Below, one piece after another: positions 10,771 through 19,063 of a DNA stretch of 64,000 nucleotides (the stretch's first letter is position 1; each line of letters begins with the position of its first letter). The DNA is taken from assembly GCF_032854445.1 (NCBI RefSeq), contig NC_088299.1, forward strand, positions 4,999,001-5,063,000, written 5' to 3'. A program made the translations under genes and the position numbers. Source of the stretch: Liolophura sinensis (taxonomy: Eukaryota > Mollusca > Polyplacophora > Chitonida > Chitonidae). A model generated the notes under the pieces. That model saw only the letters and a list, made by a program, of their open reading frames with translations. It was not told the origin of the DNA and did no database searches.

Positions 10771-11239
10771 GCTGCTCTATATAGAAAGGGTCGCGACGTG
10801 TATTCAAATGGAGATTCTTTTCTTGCGGCGTGATATCTTTTTGCGGCGTAATATTTGCACCTCGTGCATGTGCTGTATAGCGGCTGCGCCACACGCGTAG
10901 CAACACTAGCACTGCAAGGCTGCCAACGCCTAATAAGGCCAGGGGCGCCCTCCAGTGGGTGATTTGGTGTGCATTCGTAGAATCTGGTTCTTTCGCAAAA
11001 TCTGTGGCTCCCCCCTTCTTCGTAGAATCCGGTTTCTTCGACTGTTTCTTGGTGGAATCAGCTGCGCCAAGCAAAGCAGCCTTTGCCTCGTCCTTGAGCT
11101 TTTCAGCCTTGGCCTTTCTCGCTGCAGCACCCGCTCGACTCGCAGCGACTTTTTTGGGATTCTTCGCAGGGCCGTCATTCGTAGAATCCGCTGTCACCCC
11201 CTCCGCTTCCTTCGGGCCTTCCGGATTCGTTGTACTCAT
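10751..11239 (-). CDS. Polinton basic protein with one membrane segment
   Basis: 162 residues from the ATG at 11239. An upstream in-frame ATG at 11287 exists, but the Pro/Glu-rich segment starting MSTTNPEGPKEAEG looks like the real beginning. The first ~100 residues are rich in Lys, Ala and Ser with a repeated DSTKK or DSTN phrase, suggesting a disordered nucleic-acid-binding region. One transmembrane helix follows (APLALLGVGSLAVLVLLRVW, about residues 99-118), then a short basic tail. It could link DNA and membrane or capsid, as core proteins of related viruses do, but this is inference. It overlaps the 11175 gene in another frame. Confidence 0.65.
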   Translation of the reverse strand: MSTTNPEGPKEAEGVTADSTNDGPAKNPKKVAASRAGAAARKAKAEKLKDEAKAALLGAADSTKKQSKKPDSTKKGGATDFAKEPDSTNAHQITHWRAPLALLGVGSLAVLVLLRVWRSRYTAHARGANITPQKDITPQEKNLHLNTRRDPFYIEQHVYSTR

Positions 11240-11777
11240 GTTCCTCTGGATCATACGGCTCATTTCTAGGACAGCAGTTGTGTTCAAATAAGCAGTGCTC
11301 AGCAGTGGTCAGCGCCATGGTTAACGGTACAAAGTACTTACCATAGCAGTAGTATAGCCAGCAGCTAGGACTGCTAAGCGCCTGTTCAACAAATGGGTCG
11401 GTGGCGAGCTGTGCCATGAGCATTGGTCGATTCTCGGGTGGGATTAGTAGAAGCCAGATGGCCGCCCTTACATATGATCTCAAGAACATACCTCCGAGAC
11501 CGTTAACCATCCGCGCACCGAGCTTAGCCTCGTATTGGGATTACAGCCTTTCAACGTCTTCGTCGCTCATGGCGTCAATCTCAGCGGCTGTTACATCTTT
11601 TCCCAGATATTGCTTGGCCTGCCCACCCACCGCAAGTGCCGCCAGCCTATCCCTGAGCTACCGTGCATCATCTTGTTGGCTGGGGTCGGGCTGTTGGCTT
11701 TGGCCGGGCTGTTGGCTTCGGCCGGGCTCCTCCTCTGCGCCCAGAATCTCGTCTATTATAAGCTCGTCGGTATCCAT
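11175..11777 (-). pseudogene. Polinton conserved protein, broken by two stops
   Basis: One frame of about 200 codons starts at the ATG at 11777 (acidic, Gln/Pro-rich: MDTDELIIDEILGAEEEPG). It passes a TAG at 11658-11660 and a TAA at 11541-11543, and continues through a better conserved part (SQYEAKLGARM, GLGGMFLRSYVRAAI) to the stop at 11175. The two parts and the two stops are exactly in frame, so this is one gene with nonsense changes. The middle has a hydrophobic helix (AAIWLLLIPP). I recognise it as a Polinton gene of unknown function lying next to the ATPase. Confidence 0.7.
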
Positions 11778-11803
11778 GCTTCATTGGAAAGGGGCGCCTA
11801 CAT

Positions 11804-12385
11804 CTAATATATAATCTTAGATGTGGCGGGCGTGTCAGTCATTAGCAGGAGTTTAGAATGCGGATTGCTCTTGAGCTTCTGTCGAACCTCTGCCTTTTCG
11901 CTCTCGGCCTCGATGATGTGGTTCTCCTCCAGGCATTCGTTGAACGAGTGCCGATCTTTGCAGTGGAATAAAACCACCCACCTTGTCTGCTCGCGAAAGT
12001 CTTTGAGGACGGCGTTGTATTTCTGAGTGAGGAACCAGACGCTTTGCTTTGCATGACGGCCCGAGAAAGCCATGAATGACAGTATTTTTTGTTTCTTCTT
12101 CATTGCCTCCAACGCGCTACAATCATCGATGATGTATTGGGTGGGCTCCCCCTCGAACAATCTGTAGAAAGCTCTCAGACAATCGTTGAGCCGCTCGCCG
12201 GGGTCAAAAGACCTCAGGGTCAGACAGGATCCATCGCCGCCGGTATGCCTCGTTATGCTTAAGAGTGGGGCACAGGATCACAATGTGATGAAAGAAACCG
12301 CGGAAAGGGCCCTCAAGCAGGTCCAGCACGAAGACTTTTTTGCCGCAGTTTGTCTGCCCACAGATAATCGCGCTTTGCGTCCATG
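11804..12385 (-). pseudogene. Polinton genome-packaging ATPase (FtsK/HerA type), broken
   Basis: The packaging motor would move element DNA into the capsid. Walker A is read as GQTNCGKKV at about 12340-12366, where the usual Thr/Ser after Gly-Lys is Lys. Walker B is QYIIDDCSA at about 12115-12135, followed by SGRHAKQSVWFLTQKYN, typical of the family, and a sensor region up to the stop at 11804. The frame changes near 12205-12215, just after SDPEVF. The first part overlaps the end of the major capsid gene in another frame, as is common in these elements. Active-site substitution plus frameshift make it a pseudogene. Confidence 0.88.
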
Positions 12386-13617
12386 ATCACATATAGATAT
12401 ACGTTCAACACGCCGGGATCTGCTCTCTCTTTTGTCACCTGTATCGTAATCCCCTCGCTGGCGTTCAGAACGCGCCTCCCACTGCCATGCACCTCGTCAT
12501 CGTCGCTTGGCCGAAGGTCAAGCCAGAAGGTGTGCTTGTGCGTCAAGAACTCTTCAAGGGAGACGTTTGCCAGGCCTAAGTCTTTTACGACCCTGGCCAA
12601 CTCAGGGTCCCGCTTCCGAAGTGGTGAACTGGCGAAGAACTTCTGGACCTCGCCCCATTGCTGGTACGCCCGCATGCCCTTTCTGTACAGCTGATTGGGG
12701 ACCCCTTCTGTAGTGACTTCTACTTTGGTGATCTTAGGGTTGTAAAAGGATTCCGACCTCCTCCTCCACGGGGTTCCTTTAGTCTCGAACAGCATGAGGA
12801 TGCCCTTCATTGCTCTCGTGGGCGTGTTCAGGTTTATGTTACAGAGAGTATCAGACTTGTCCTTCACAAACTTTCGGTGGCGGAGGACGCGATCATACAG
12901 TATGGAGACGCCCCCGGCAAACTGGGTGCGGATCTGTCTAGCGAGCTCCTCTTCGGTGACCACATCGAACTCCAGGCTGATGTTGTCGATGGTGTAAGTC
13001 GCGTCGGCATTGTCTGTTGTCTGGATGACCCGGCTGTAATCGTTGAACGTCAGTTCGTCCTCCAGTCGGTCGGCCAAGGCACTCTGGTAGAATGGCATGT
13101 GGCTATCTAGAAGCTCAAAGTCTAGCGGGATGTGGAACCGGCTGCCAAAGGCTTGAGCGATGGCATTTTCTCCAGCATTGTCGTCACTTGCGTCCTCCGC
13201 TCCGACTCGAAGTTTAAGCATGTTTTCGCTGCCGATGCCTTGGTAGGCCGCATTCTGCCGTTCATTTTTGGTCAGCCATAAGTCGCCGTAGCAGTGAAAC
13301 ACATCAGAGTCGTCGATTGACATTACCTCATTCCCGCTGATTCTGATCGTGGTTTTCTTGACTACTGCGCGTCCGAGATTCCCGGCCACTGTGGCGTTCG
13401 GGTCGGATGAATTGATCGCGATCGAGAAGGCCAAGCGCACAGTACCGGGCACAGTGACGTCATGTGTGCCGAGGTTGGGGAAGCGGACCAAGAGTTGTTG
13501 ATTCTGGTCGATCGTACCCGGGTTGTTGGTGACGACCAAGGACTGCCGTACACTTTGTACCCCGAGAGGCTTACGGAGTGTTTTGAAGGGGTTTAGCCTG
13601 CGTCCGTATGCATCCAT
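12313..13617 (-). CDS. Polinton major capsid protein (double jelly-roll)
   Basis: 434 residues from the ATG at 13617 (MDAYGRRLNPFKTLRKPLG). The frame is open to 13836, but that extension is the antisense of the divergent gene at 13643 and is left out. The sequence is beta-rich (SLVVTNNPGTIDQNQQLL, LNVYLYVIMDA) and has the length and position of the Polinton major capsid protein, the double jelly-roll fold shared with adeno-like viruses. The last ~24 codons overlap the ATPase start in another frame; the authentic end may lie near 12385. No stop or frameshift interrupts it, so it is one of the best preserved genes here. Family call from memory of Polinton proteins and gene order. Confidence 0.88.
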   Translation of the reverse strand: MDAYGRRLNPFKTLRKPLGVQSVRQSLVVTNNPGTIDQNQQLLVRFPNLGTHDVTVPGTVRLAFSIAINSSDPNATVAGNLGRAVVKKTTIRISGNEVMSIDDSDVFHCYGDLWLTKNERQNAAYQGIGSENMLKLRVGAEDASDDNAGENAIAQAFGSRFHIPLDFELLDSHMPFYQSALADRLEDELTFNDYSRVIQTTDNADATYTIDNISLEFDVVTEEELARQIRTQFAGGVSILYDRVLRHRKFVKDKSDTLCNINLNTPTRAMKGILMLFETKGTPWRRRSESFYNPKITKVEVTTEGVPNQLYRKGMRAYQQWGEVQKFFASSPLRKRDPELARVVKDLGLANVSLEEFLTHKHTFWLDLRPSDDDEVHGSGRRVLNASEGITIQVTKERADPGVLNVYLYVIMDAKRDYLWADKLRQKSLRAGPA

Positions 13618-13642
13618 TGTTGTATTGAAGGCATACCTTGCA

Positions 13643-14621
13643 ATGTTCAATACGAAGATTATGGCAGACATTGATATTGGTGACCAGGCGTTCGACGACG
13701 CCCAAGAGGACAACAACATCGACGACGAACAGACCACTCTCCGTGCAGGTGGTGATGTCCAGATCGGGGTGCTTCCCGAGCAACAAACCTTGGATGTGGA
13801 CCTCAAATCCCAAGATGGAAGGCTGTTAGTGTTCACCGTGAATGAATATTACGATGCCATGGCGAGGAAGTATCCTAACCTTACCAAACCCAAGCCCTAT
13901 TACCCGGGTTTTATGATTGACGAAGAAGGGCGTCTGCGACTCAAGAAATACTCCGATCTGAACCTCACCAGCATAAACACAGGTGAACCGCTAGCCCTCT
14001 CAACACTCGCCAAGAGAGGAGGAGTTGGTGTTGTTTGGAATAAGCTGGGCTTTGAAAACTGGGGAAAGACAAGCCAGCCATCATTTCCTCCGGCAGCAGT
14101 CGCAGCCCTGGAGACTGCGATTTCAGAACTCGGTGCCGTGGCCGCCGAGGCAGATACCATGGCGCTGAAGGACTTAAACCAACCAGCGAAAAAGGCCGCT
14201 GATGCTGTCCACATAATGGAAACGAGCGCGTCCTCACCCTCTTCCGGGAGCAGGGAATAACCGGGATCTCCATTCTCACGGCAATTGGGATGGCGATCTC
14301 GGGCTAGCGATAAAGTTGGCGCTGACTGGCGGGTCCGGCGGGGGCATCCAGCCAACGCCACCTCCATCCGACGGGCGTGGTCTTAAAGAATGGGTGAAAA
14401 AGCATCTCCTGTCCCTGGCGCCCGCCCTTGGCAAGCTGGCTGGGAAGGCTGCCGCTGCGATTTCGGGTATTATTGGCAGTATCGTGTCCTGGCTCCTGAA
14501 CCTTCTCGGGAAAACGGCTGGGTGGCTGGCCGATAATGTCTGGGGTCTAGTCGTCGCAGTAGGTGGCCTAATGCTCGTGGCTGTTCGCAAGTATTTATCG
14601 CATAGTCTACAGCAGCAGTAA
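13643..14621 (+). pseudogene. Polinton long accessory protein with hydrophobic C-terminus, deleted and frameshifted
   Basis: It starts divergently from the major capsid gene, only 25 bp away (ATG at 13643, or 13661). Part one (to about 14235): acidic start, then GFMIDEEGRLRLKKYSDLNL and LSTLAKRGGVGVVWNKL. Part two, in another frame: LFREQGITGISILTAIGMAI (about 14239-14298), closed by a stop. Part three, in the third frame (14316-14621): Gly/Pro linker, GLKEWVKKHL, then two or three hydrophobic helices (GIIGSIVSWLLNLLGKTAGW; LVVAVGGLMLVAV). Related Polinton proteins as I remember them have a long coiled coil between parts one and two; it seems deleted. Role unknown; a membrane-active or scaffold protein is a guess. 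Its stop overlaps that of the 14607 gene. Confidence 0.75.
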
Positions 14622-14930
14622 GACGATACCAACACCAGTGACGACGATGGCTGTCTTCTCCGCATCGTGATTCTTTTGCTTTGGAAAAAGGGGTTCTTGT
14701 TTGCCTCCGGCGGCTGCAACATGCTGAACGCGCGTGGTGGGTGGTGGGACGCTTTCTTGTGGCTCAACGATCCCGTGGGAAGGTGCGCGCTTGTGCAAAG
14801 TGGGCGGCACTTTAGCGTTCACACCCTCATTGGCGCCTAGCTTCTGGTCCTCTGTGGCCACGACGATTTTGTTGTTGTAGTTCGCCACGCTGTTCATCGT
14901 GGCTAAGATGTTCATCACATTGACTGACAT
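14607..14930 (-). CDS. Polinton small protein with C-terminal membrane anchor
   Basis: 107 residues from MSVNVMNILATMN (ATG at 14930; an in-frame ATG at 14951 is possible). It has a soluble Pro/Lys-rich middle and a single hydrophobic segment at the very end (TAIVVTGVGIVLLLL), so it looks like a tail-anchored membrane protein. Its stop overlaps the stop of the plus-strand gene by 15 bp, and its start overlaps that of the minor capsid gene head to head. This tight packing supports it as a real gene. No function is known to me. Confidence 0.5.
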   Translation of the reverse strand: MSVNVMNILATMNSVANYNNKIVVATEDQKLGANEGVNAKVPPTLHKRAPSHGIVEPQESVPPPTTRVQHVAAAGGKQEPLFPKQKNHDAEKTAIVVTGVGIVLLLL

Positions 14931-15565
14931 TCTAAATGGGGCACAGCACACGCTGCCTCATGCCCTTAACAACCTCGACGGCCGCCTTAAAATCGCCCTT
15001 CGCGAGATAACATTCTACCCGGCCTGGGTGAATATCCCCTCCGGAGTGGGCTTCTTGCTTGAGGGCAAACGCGTTGAAGTGCCGACGGGCTACTACAATG
15101 TCTGTACGCTGGACAAGGACATATTCCGCCCGCATGGGGTTTCTCTGGGATTGAATGAAGCCACGGGCCGCTTAGTCCTTACTCTCCCTAGAAATGCCTT
15201 CATAATACTCCAAGAGCTTGCCCCCATCTTGGGGTTCTCCGACGGGATGACGCCCATAGGGGGGGGGGGGCTGTGAAGGGTGAAAAGCTACCTAACTTGG
15301 TCTCACACAAAGAAGTCTTCGTGCATTTAGATGAACTGAGCACCTCAGAAAACGTGAGAATAACCTCAGATTTCGGTGGCGGTTCCACACTACTTAAAGC
15401 CATCGCCGTGAAGGGATTGACTGCGGGAAGACGTTTTCATTTCCCAACTCACAGTACAAAACCTTGCGCGCCGACTATATAACGCACTTGACCGTGGCAC
15501 ATTTAGACAAAGACGGCAAGTATATGAATGTAGGGTACCTCAGTGCTACCCTAGAAATACAATGA
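14908..15565 (+). pseudogene. Polinton minor capsid (penton-like) protein, frameshifted twice
   Basis: It starts MFITLTDILNGAQHTLP at 14908. The first frame runs to a stop at 15276, just past a run of 12 G (15259-15270). A second frame carries LVSHKEVFVHLDELSTSEN (about 15297-15353), and a third carries YITHLTVAHLDKDGKY to the TGA at 15563. Together these give about 219 codons, the size of the Polinton penton-like protein, which is thought to be a single jelly-roll capping the capsid vertices. The segments YYNVCTLDKD and LSATLEIQ are typical by memory. The stop and the next gene's ATG overlap as ATGA at 15562-15565. Confidence 0.8.
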
Positions 15566-16084
15566 GTATGGTGGACGCAGCCGGTCCCAGGTCTGCGTGC
15601 CTGTCTTTAAGCGACTTGGCAGATGTGTCGGAGTTCGAACTTCAAGGCCAGGAAGGTAAAATCTACGCCTTCCAGTTTCAAAGTGGCAAGTACAACCGCA
15701 AAAAGATTACGGGGGGCGGGGGGGGGGCAAGCAGAACCTGTCACGTTTGCTTGCCTTGAAGATGTCTCATCCTCTGCAGAGCAAGAGCGCAGGTCGCCGT
15801 CTGAGGTGATTGAAGAACAAAAACTCTCATTAATTCGCCTTGAAGACCGCTTTGCTCTTACCAGAGCTCGCGACCCCGATTGGTTGATAGATGTGAAGGT
15901 GACCCCGATGTCGGTCCAGGCCACCGTGATCGATGTGAAAAAAAGTTTTCAACTCCGGAACCTATTTCGTGTCGTACGTACCAACCGGCCGCTGTATTCT
16001 AGATTAGGACAGAAGAGGCCGCTTCATACTAACGTCGTCGCAGATGCTAGAGCCCGTGCGTCTTACCGCGCAAACCGATTTTAA
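15562..16084 (+). pseudogene. Polinton gene of unknown function, frameshifted at a G run
   Basis: The first frame starts MSMVDAAGPRSACLSL at 15562, coupled to the minor capsid stop. After the G-rich run at 15711-15727 (six G, C, ten G) the coding-like sequence continues in another frame: EPVTFACLEDV, RLEDRFALTRARDPDW, DVKVTPMSVQATVIDVKK, to a stop at 16084. About 170 codons in all. I recognise no domain. It may be a further structural protein given its place beside the minor capsid gene; that is a guess. It overlaps the next gene by 41 bp. Confidence 0.5.
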
Positions 16085-16394
16085 GGCCGCACTACCACTA
16101 AACCCTGGATCTATACTTATCTTCGACCTCATGCTTGGCGCGGGCAGTCGCCGTTGCACTGTGATTACCGGGTTGAAAATAAGGTGGCCCGCGGAGCACG
16201 ATGCAAAGTATCTCAGACTTATGATCAATTTACCGGCCCAGGGCGACCCAGTCATCCGGAGCTCTCTCGAGGATATACGAGTCGTCACAGGGGGCGTTTA
16301 AAATCTCAATGAAATCTATTTAGAGTGCGGCATAGGCCTTCGCCGCTTTAATCCCGATGACAATTTAGAGCTAACCGACGTTATTGATTCGTAG
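16044..16394 (+). pseudogene. Polinton small gene with premature stop
   Basis: It starts MLEPVRLTAQTDFKAALPL at 16044, runs through a beta-rich stretch (GSILIFDLMLGAG, TVITGLKIRWP, YLRLMINLP) to a TAA at 16299-16301, and then stays open in the same frame (NLNEIYLECGIGLRRFNPDD) to a TAG at 16392. The full frame is 116 codons. The continuity suggests a nonsense change in a slightly longer gene. It overlaps the previous gene's 3' end. Function unknown. Confidence 0.5.
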
Positions 16395-16404
16395 GACGGA
16401 CAAT

Positions 16405-16961
16405 ATGGGGCGACTGTACCCGACGATCACGGATGAAGACTCCTTACCGACGATTACGGATGACCAAACGGATGATACAAAAAGTACCGGCGTGGTGTCT
16501 TGGCCACCGAAGCCCTTGATTCAGCCATGCTCACGGCCGGTTTGGGCCTAGGGGTTGCAGGCGTGGGGCTACTCACAACAATAATTGCAACCCACGCTGT
16601 CTTGGCCATGGAAGCTGCGGCCCTAGCTTGCGGTGTCTTAAATGTCGCCGGAAAATTCGTTAGCCGCCGACTTCACGCAAAGGCCAAGGAACATAACGAT
16701 ATACGACTGTTGGCTGAGGCCAAACTTAACAGCATCCGTGCGCAGGTATCTACGGCATTATCTGATGGTGTTATTTCAGACGTAGAGTTCAAGCAAGTCG
16801 TTCAGGAGCTCAAGAACTACTCTGATCTGAAGCAGGAGATACGCGCTAAGTCTCGTAAGGCATTCAACACCGTATAGATCGATGAAAGCACGAAAAAACA
16901 GCTTATAGATCGCGGCCGAAAACTAGCTCGGCAAGATCTGAAAAACGCTTTTTCCGAATGA
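16405..16961 (+). pseudogene. Polinton membrane/helical protein, frameshifted, late stop
   Basis: The start MGRLYPTITDEDSLPTITDD at 16405 leads in frame to about 16495. From 16500 a second frame carries a long hydrophobic stretch (LTAGLGLGVAGVGLLTTII; VLAMEAAALACGVLNVAG), then a charged helical part (KAKEHNDIRLLAEAKLNSIR; SDGVISDVEFKQVVQELKNY). TAG at 16875 is followed in frame by STKKQLIDRGRKLARQDLKN and TGA at 16959. I recognise the helical part as a conserved Polinton protein of unknown role. Last gene before the right inverted repeat. Confidence 0.7.
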
Positions 16962-17040
16962 TGTTCTGGGGAGGTTCCCAGGGGGAACTTGTTTGGAACC
17001 AGGGCAACCCCCATGCTATGTCTCGAGAGCCCAGGGGGTA

Positions 17041-17470
17041 AAAAAAATCTGCCCAGTGTGGGGCTCGAACCCATGGTCCAAAAAAGCAAAAGGCCTGGTT
17101 TATAGCTCAACCTGTTACCAATTAATCACCACCCTAACGGCGGGCTCCGGATTTTTTGCGCTAGCGACCCACCGTTAGGGGGGTTAATTGGCGCTGACAC
17201 ATCCCACCACCACTGGGCCATCTACAACACCCCTTGGAAAGGTCTCTCTTCCTCCGAAACTGTCGAAAGTTGCAGAGATTCCTTAGAAATGCGTAGAGGC
17301 CGGCGCCATATACAGGTAATGTATTCATATACTACATATACAGGAGACCAAATCCGGATTTGAGCTAGCAAACATCCCCTTATATACGCAGTATATGAAT
17401 ACACCCCTTATATACAGCTCCTTTCCCACCTCTGTCAGCCGACTGAGCTATATCCCAGACCCACGAAACA
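17041..17470 (-). repeat. tRNA-like (SINE-type) sequences with a hairpin in the Polinton right arm
   Basis: On the minus strand, GGGTTCGAGCCCCAC (about 17052-17066) is a B-box-like motif followed by a T run, and TAGCTCAGTCGGCTGAC (about 17430-17446) is an A-box-like motif. Between them 17117-17145 and 17165-17192 form an imperfect inverted repeat (CCAATTAATCACC against GGGGTTAATTGG). There is no cloverleaf with proper spacing, so I do not call a tRNA gene. These look like degenerate SINE pieces in a gene-free 800 bp. Confidence 0.4.
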
Positions 17471-17775
17471 TGGGCTAAATTGGAAGGACTTTTCTGCATA
17501 AACACAATATCTCCAATCCTCCTAAAAATACTGGATCTTATCAAACAAGACGCGCTGAAAAAAACTGTCACATTTATTTTATCATAAAAACCCGTAGTTT
17601 AAGCCCTATCCTGGGGAGAAAATCAGCTGAATCACCCTGTTGTGCAACACATTCGGCCTACATATAGGCTATAAGCCTTATCTGTTAAATGCCAACTAGG
17701 TCGCCTCATATCAATGTGTGTATGTAGGCTAGACTTGTAAATAAGCGTGTACGCCCTGGCTGGGGAGGCGCCTAA

Positions 17776-17974
17776 GGGCTCTATTTGTTCTGGGGAGGGC
17801 CCCAAGGGGAGGGTGCGCCAGAACCTATAGTGTGTATACGCCTCGAGATGGGGCTGGGAGCCCCTTTTTGCCAGGGGGAGGGTGTTCAGGGAATGGGGGG
17901 TTGGGAGCCCCTATTTGTTATTGGGAGGGTCCCAAGGGGGAGGGGGTGCCAGAACCTATACTCTGCATACTACT
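17776..17974 (-). repeat. Polinton right terminal inverted repeat
   Basis: Reverse complement of 4952-5148 with scattered differences and small indels in the C/G runs. It ends CTGCATACTACT and is followed by CCCCT, the copy of the 5 bp sequence found just left of the element. Confidence 0.93.
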
Positions 17975-17979
17975 CCCCT

Positions 17980-18160
17980 GTAGCGAATTTGTGTGACTAA
18001 CTTATTTTTGTGGGGTGGTTTAAATCTGTAATGAGTTTGGTTGGCAGCTGACGCTTTTACCAGTAGTACGGCTGTCTTTGACGTAACACGTGGGATAGTA
18101 TTTTGGAAAACAGTGAGTTTTCACTTGGTTTTTTTTTGTGGTGAGCTCATGACGGATGAA
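17980..18160. repeat. X1 right half: continuation of the pre-insertion site
   Basis: It resembles 25715-25890, with TATTTTGGAAAAC (TATTTTTGGAAAAC there), TTTTCACTTGG against TTTCACTCGG, and GAGCTCATG. It continues the alignment interrupted by the Polinton at 4946. Confidence 0.7.
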
Positions 18161-18414
18161 TTTTAAGACCTTTAGATCATATCACTTTAAACTTTGGAAG
18201 ATAACTGGTTAGGAGGTCTAGAAATGTTGATGCAGTAAGAGTCTTATTGGAGAACATTTTTTCTAGCTGTAGCGATTGATCCTCGTCTGCAGAATCTACT
18301 ATTGAGCTAAACAACAGGCTTTCAGTAAAAATTCTTCTTTAGAAGGAACATATAAACTACAAAACTGATACGCGGATGCAGATTTTACTTCCTTCACTAA
18401 AGGCCAGTGAAACT

Positions 18415-18523
18415 GCTGCCCGGTGTGAGACTCGAACTCACGATTTCGGTGTCGGAATAAATTAAAGCTATGCTGATATATACCCTCACAAACCTATACA
18501 CAGACCGAGCCATTATTAGAAGG
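18415..18523 (-). repeat. Degenerate tRNA-like SINE head
   Basis: On the minus strand GTGAGTTCGAGTCTCACACC (about 18427-18446) is a good B-box plus T-arm. An A-box-like stretch lies about 70 bp upstream, further than in a tRNA. The end CCGGGCAG resembles the tRNA-like piece at 17041, so both may belong to one SINE family. It abuts the palindrome at 18524. Confidence 0.4.
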
Positions 18524-18597
18524 TGGGTGCTTGGACGCGCGAGAAAGAGGAAAATGTGTATACACATTTTCCTCTTTCTCGCGCGTCCATGCACCCA
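18524..18597. repeat. 74 bp near-perfect palindrome without spacer
   Basis: Arms 18532-18560 and 18561-18589 are perfect reverse complements (29 bp each, no loop). Beyond one mismatch (18531/18590) another 7 bp pair on each side. It would form a cruciform or an RNA hairpin. Confidence 0.95.
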
Positions 18598-18726
18598 TAG
18601 TGAAGACTGCGGGAGACACCTTGATGTTATGTCCATCGCCCCCTGCCATGCATCCTTGAGTATCCAGGTGAAGTAGTCCTACAGGACTGTAACTAACCTG
18701 GTAAATACGACACCTTCATTTGTTTA

Positions 18727-19063
18727 CCGGCCCGGATACCACAGTTGGTAGAGCGTCCGCTTCGTTACCGGTAGATTCAGGATCAATCCTTGATCGAGTC
18801 ACACATAAGACTTTAAAAGAGGAAGTTGTAACTTCCTCGCTTGGCGTTCGACATGAAGGGGATAGTTGACCCGACGACTGGTTGACCCGTATCAGTATAA
18901 TGGCTCGGTCTCAGTGAAGCAGCACTAAATAAAAGACCAGTGGAAATCCGTGCTGCAACAAGGCAAATTACACGTACATGCACTCTAAGGATTCCTTCGT
19001 CGTCATATGACTGAAAAATTGTTGAGTACGACGTTAAACCCCAAGCACTCACTCACTCACTCA
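18727..19063 (+). repeat. SINE-B, full length with (ACTC)n tail
   Basis: The tRNA-derived head has a recognisable A box (CCACAGTTGGTAGAGCGTC) and a weak B box (GATCAATCCTTGATC). A body of about 220 bp follows, then the 3' end CGTCGTCATATGACTGAAAA ... GACGTTAAACCCCAAGCACT and an (ACTC)n tail. A second copy lies inverted at 38453. Confidence 0.8.

Larger units (their letters stand above)
4952..17974. mobile_element. Polinton/Maverick element, degenerate, 13.0 kb
   Basis: The element begins AGTGGTATGCAG and ends CTGCATACTACT, with inverted terminal repeats of about 200 bp and CCCCT on each side (4947-4951 and 17975-17979). It encodes the Polinton set: protein-primed family B DNA polymerase, retroviral-type integrase, FtsK/HerA-type packaging ATPase, double jelly-roll major capsid protein, penton-like minor capsid protein, and seven smaller proteins. 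I find no adenovirus-type cysteine protease. At 13 kb it is short for the family (usually 15-20 kb), consistent with internal deletions. Most genes carry frameshifts or stops, so the copy is not autonomous. A paralogous empty site at about 25700 supports the boundaries. Confidence 0.95.

Noticed and set aside
11401-11814. Plus-strand frames in the Polinton at 11.4-11.8 kb
   Set aside because: They are the antisense of the minus-strand gene at 11175-11777, which has recognisable sequence.
13618-13836. N-terminal extension of the major capsid gene
   Set aside because: It is the antisense of the divergent gene starting at 13643. The capsid-like sequence begins at the ATG at 13617.
18397-18676. 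Two opposite-strand frames encoding the same peptide
   Set aside because: The shared peptide is a trivial result of the perfect palindrome at 18524-18597.
18727-18800. A functional tRNA gene in the SINE-B head
   Set aside because: The A box is good but the B box and stems are degenerate, and a SINE body and tail follow directly.
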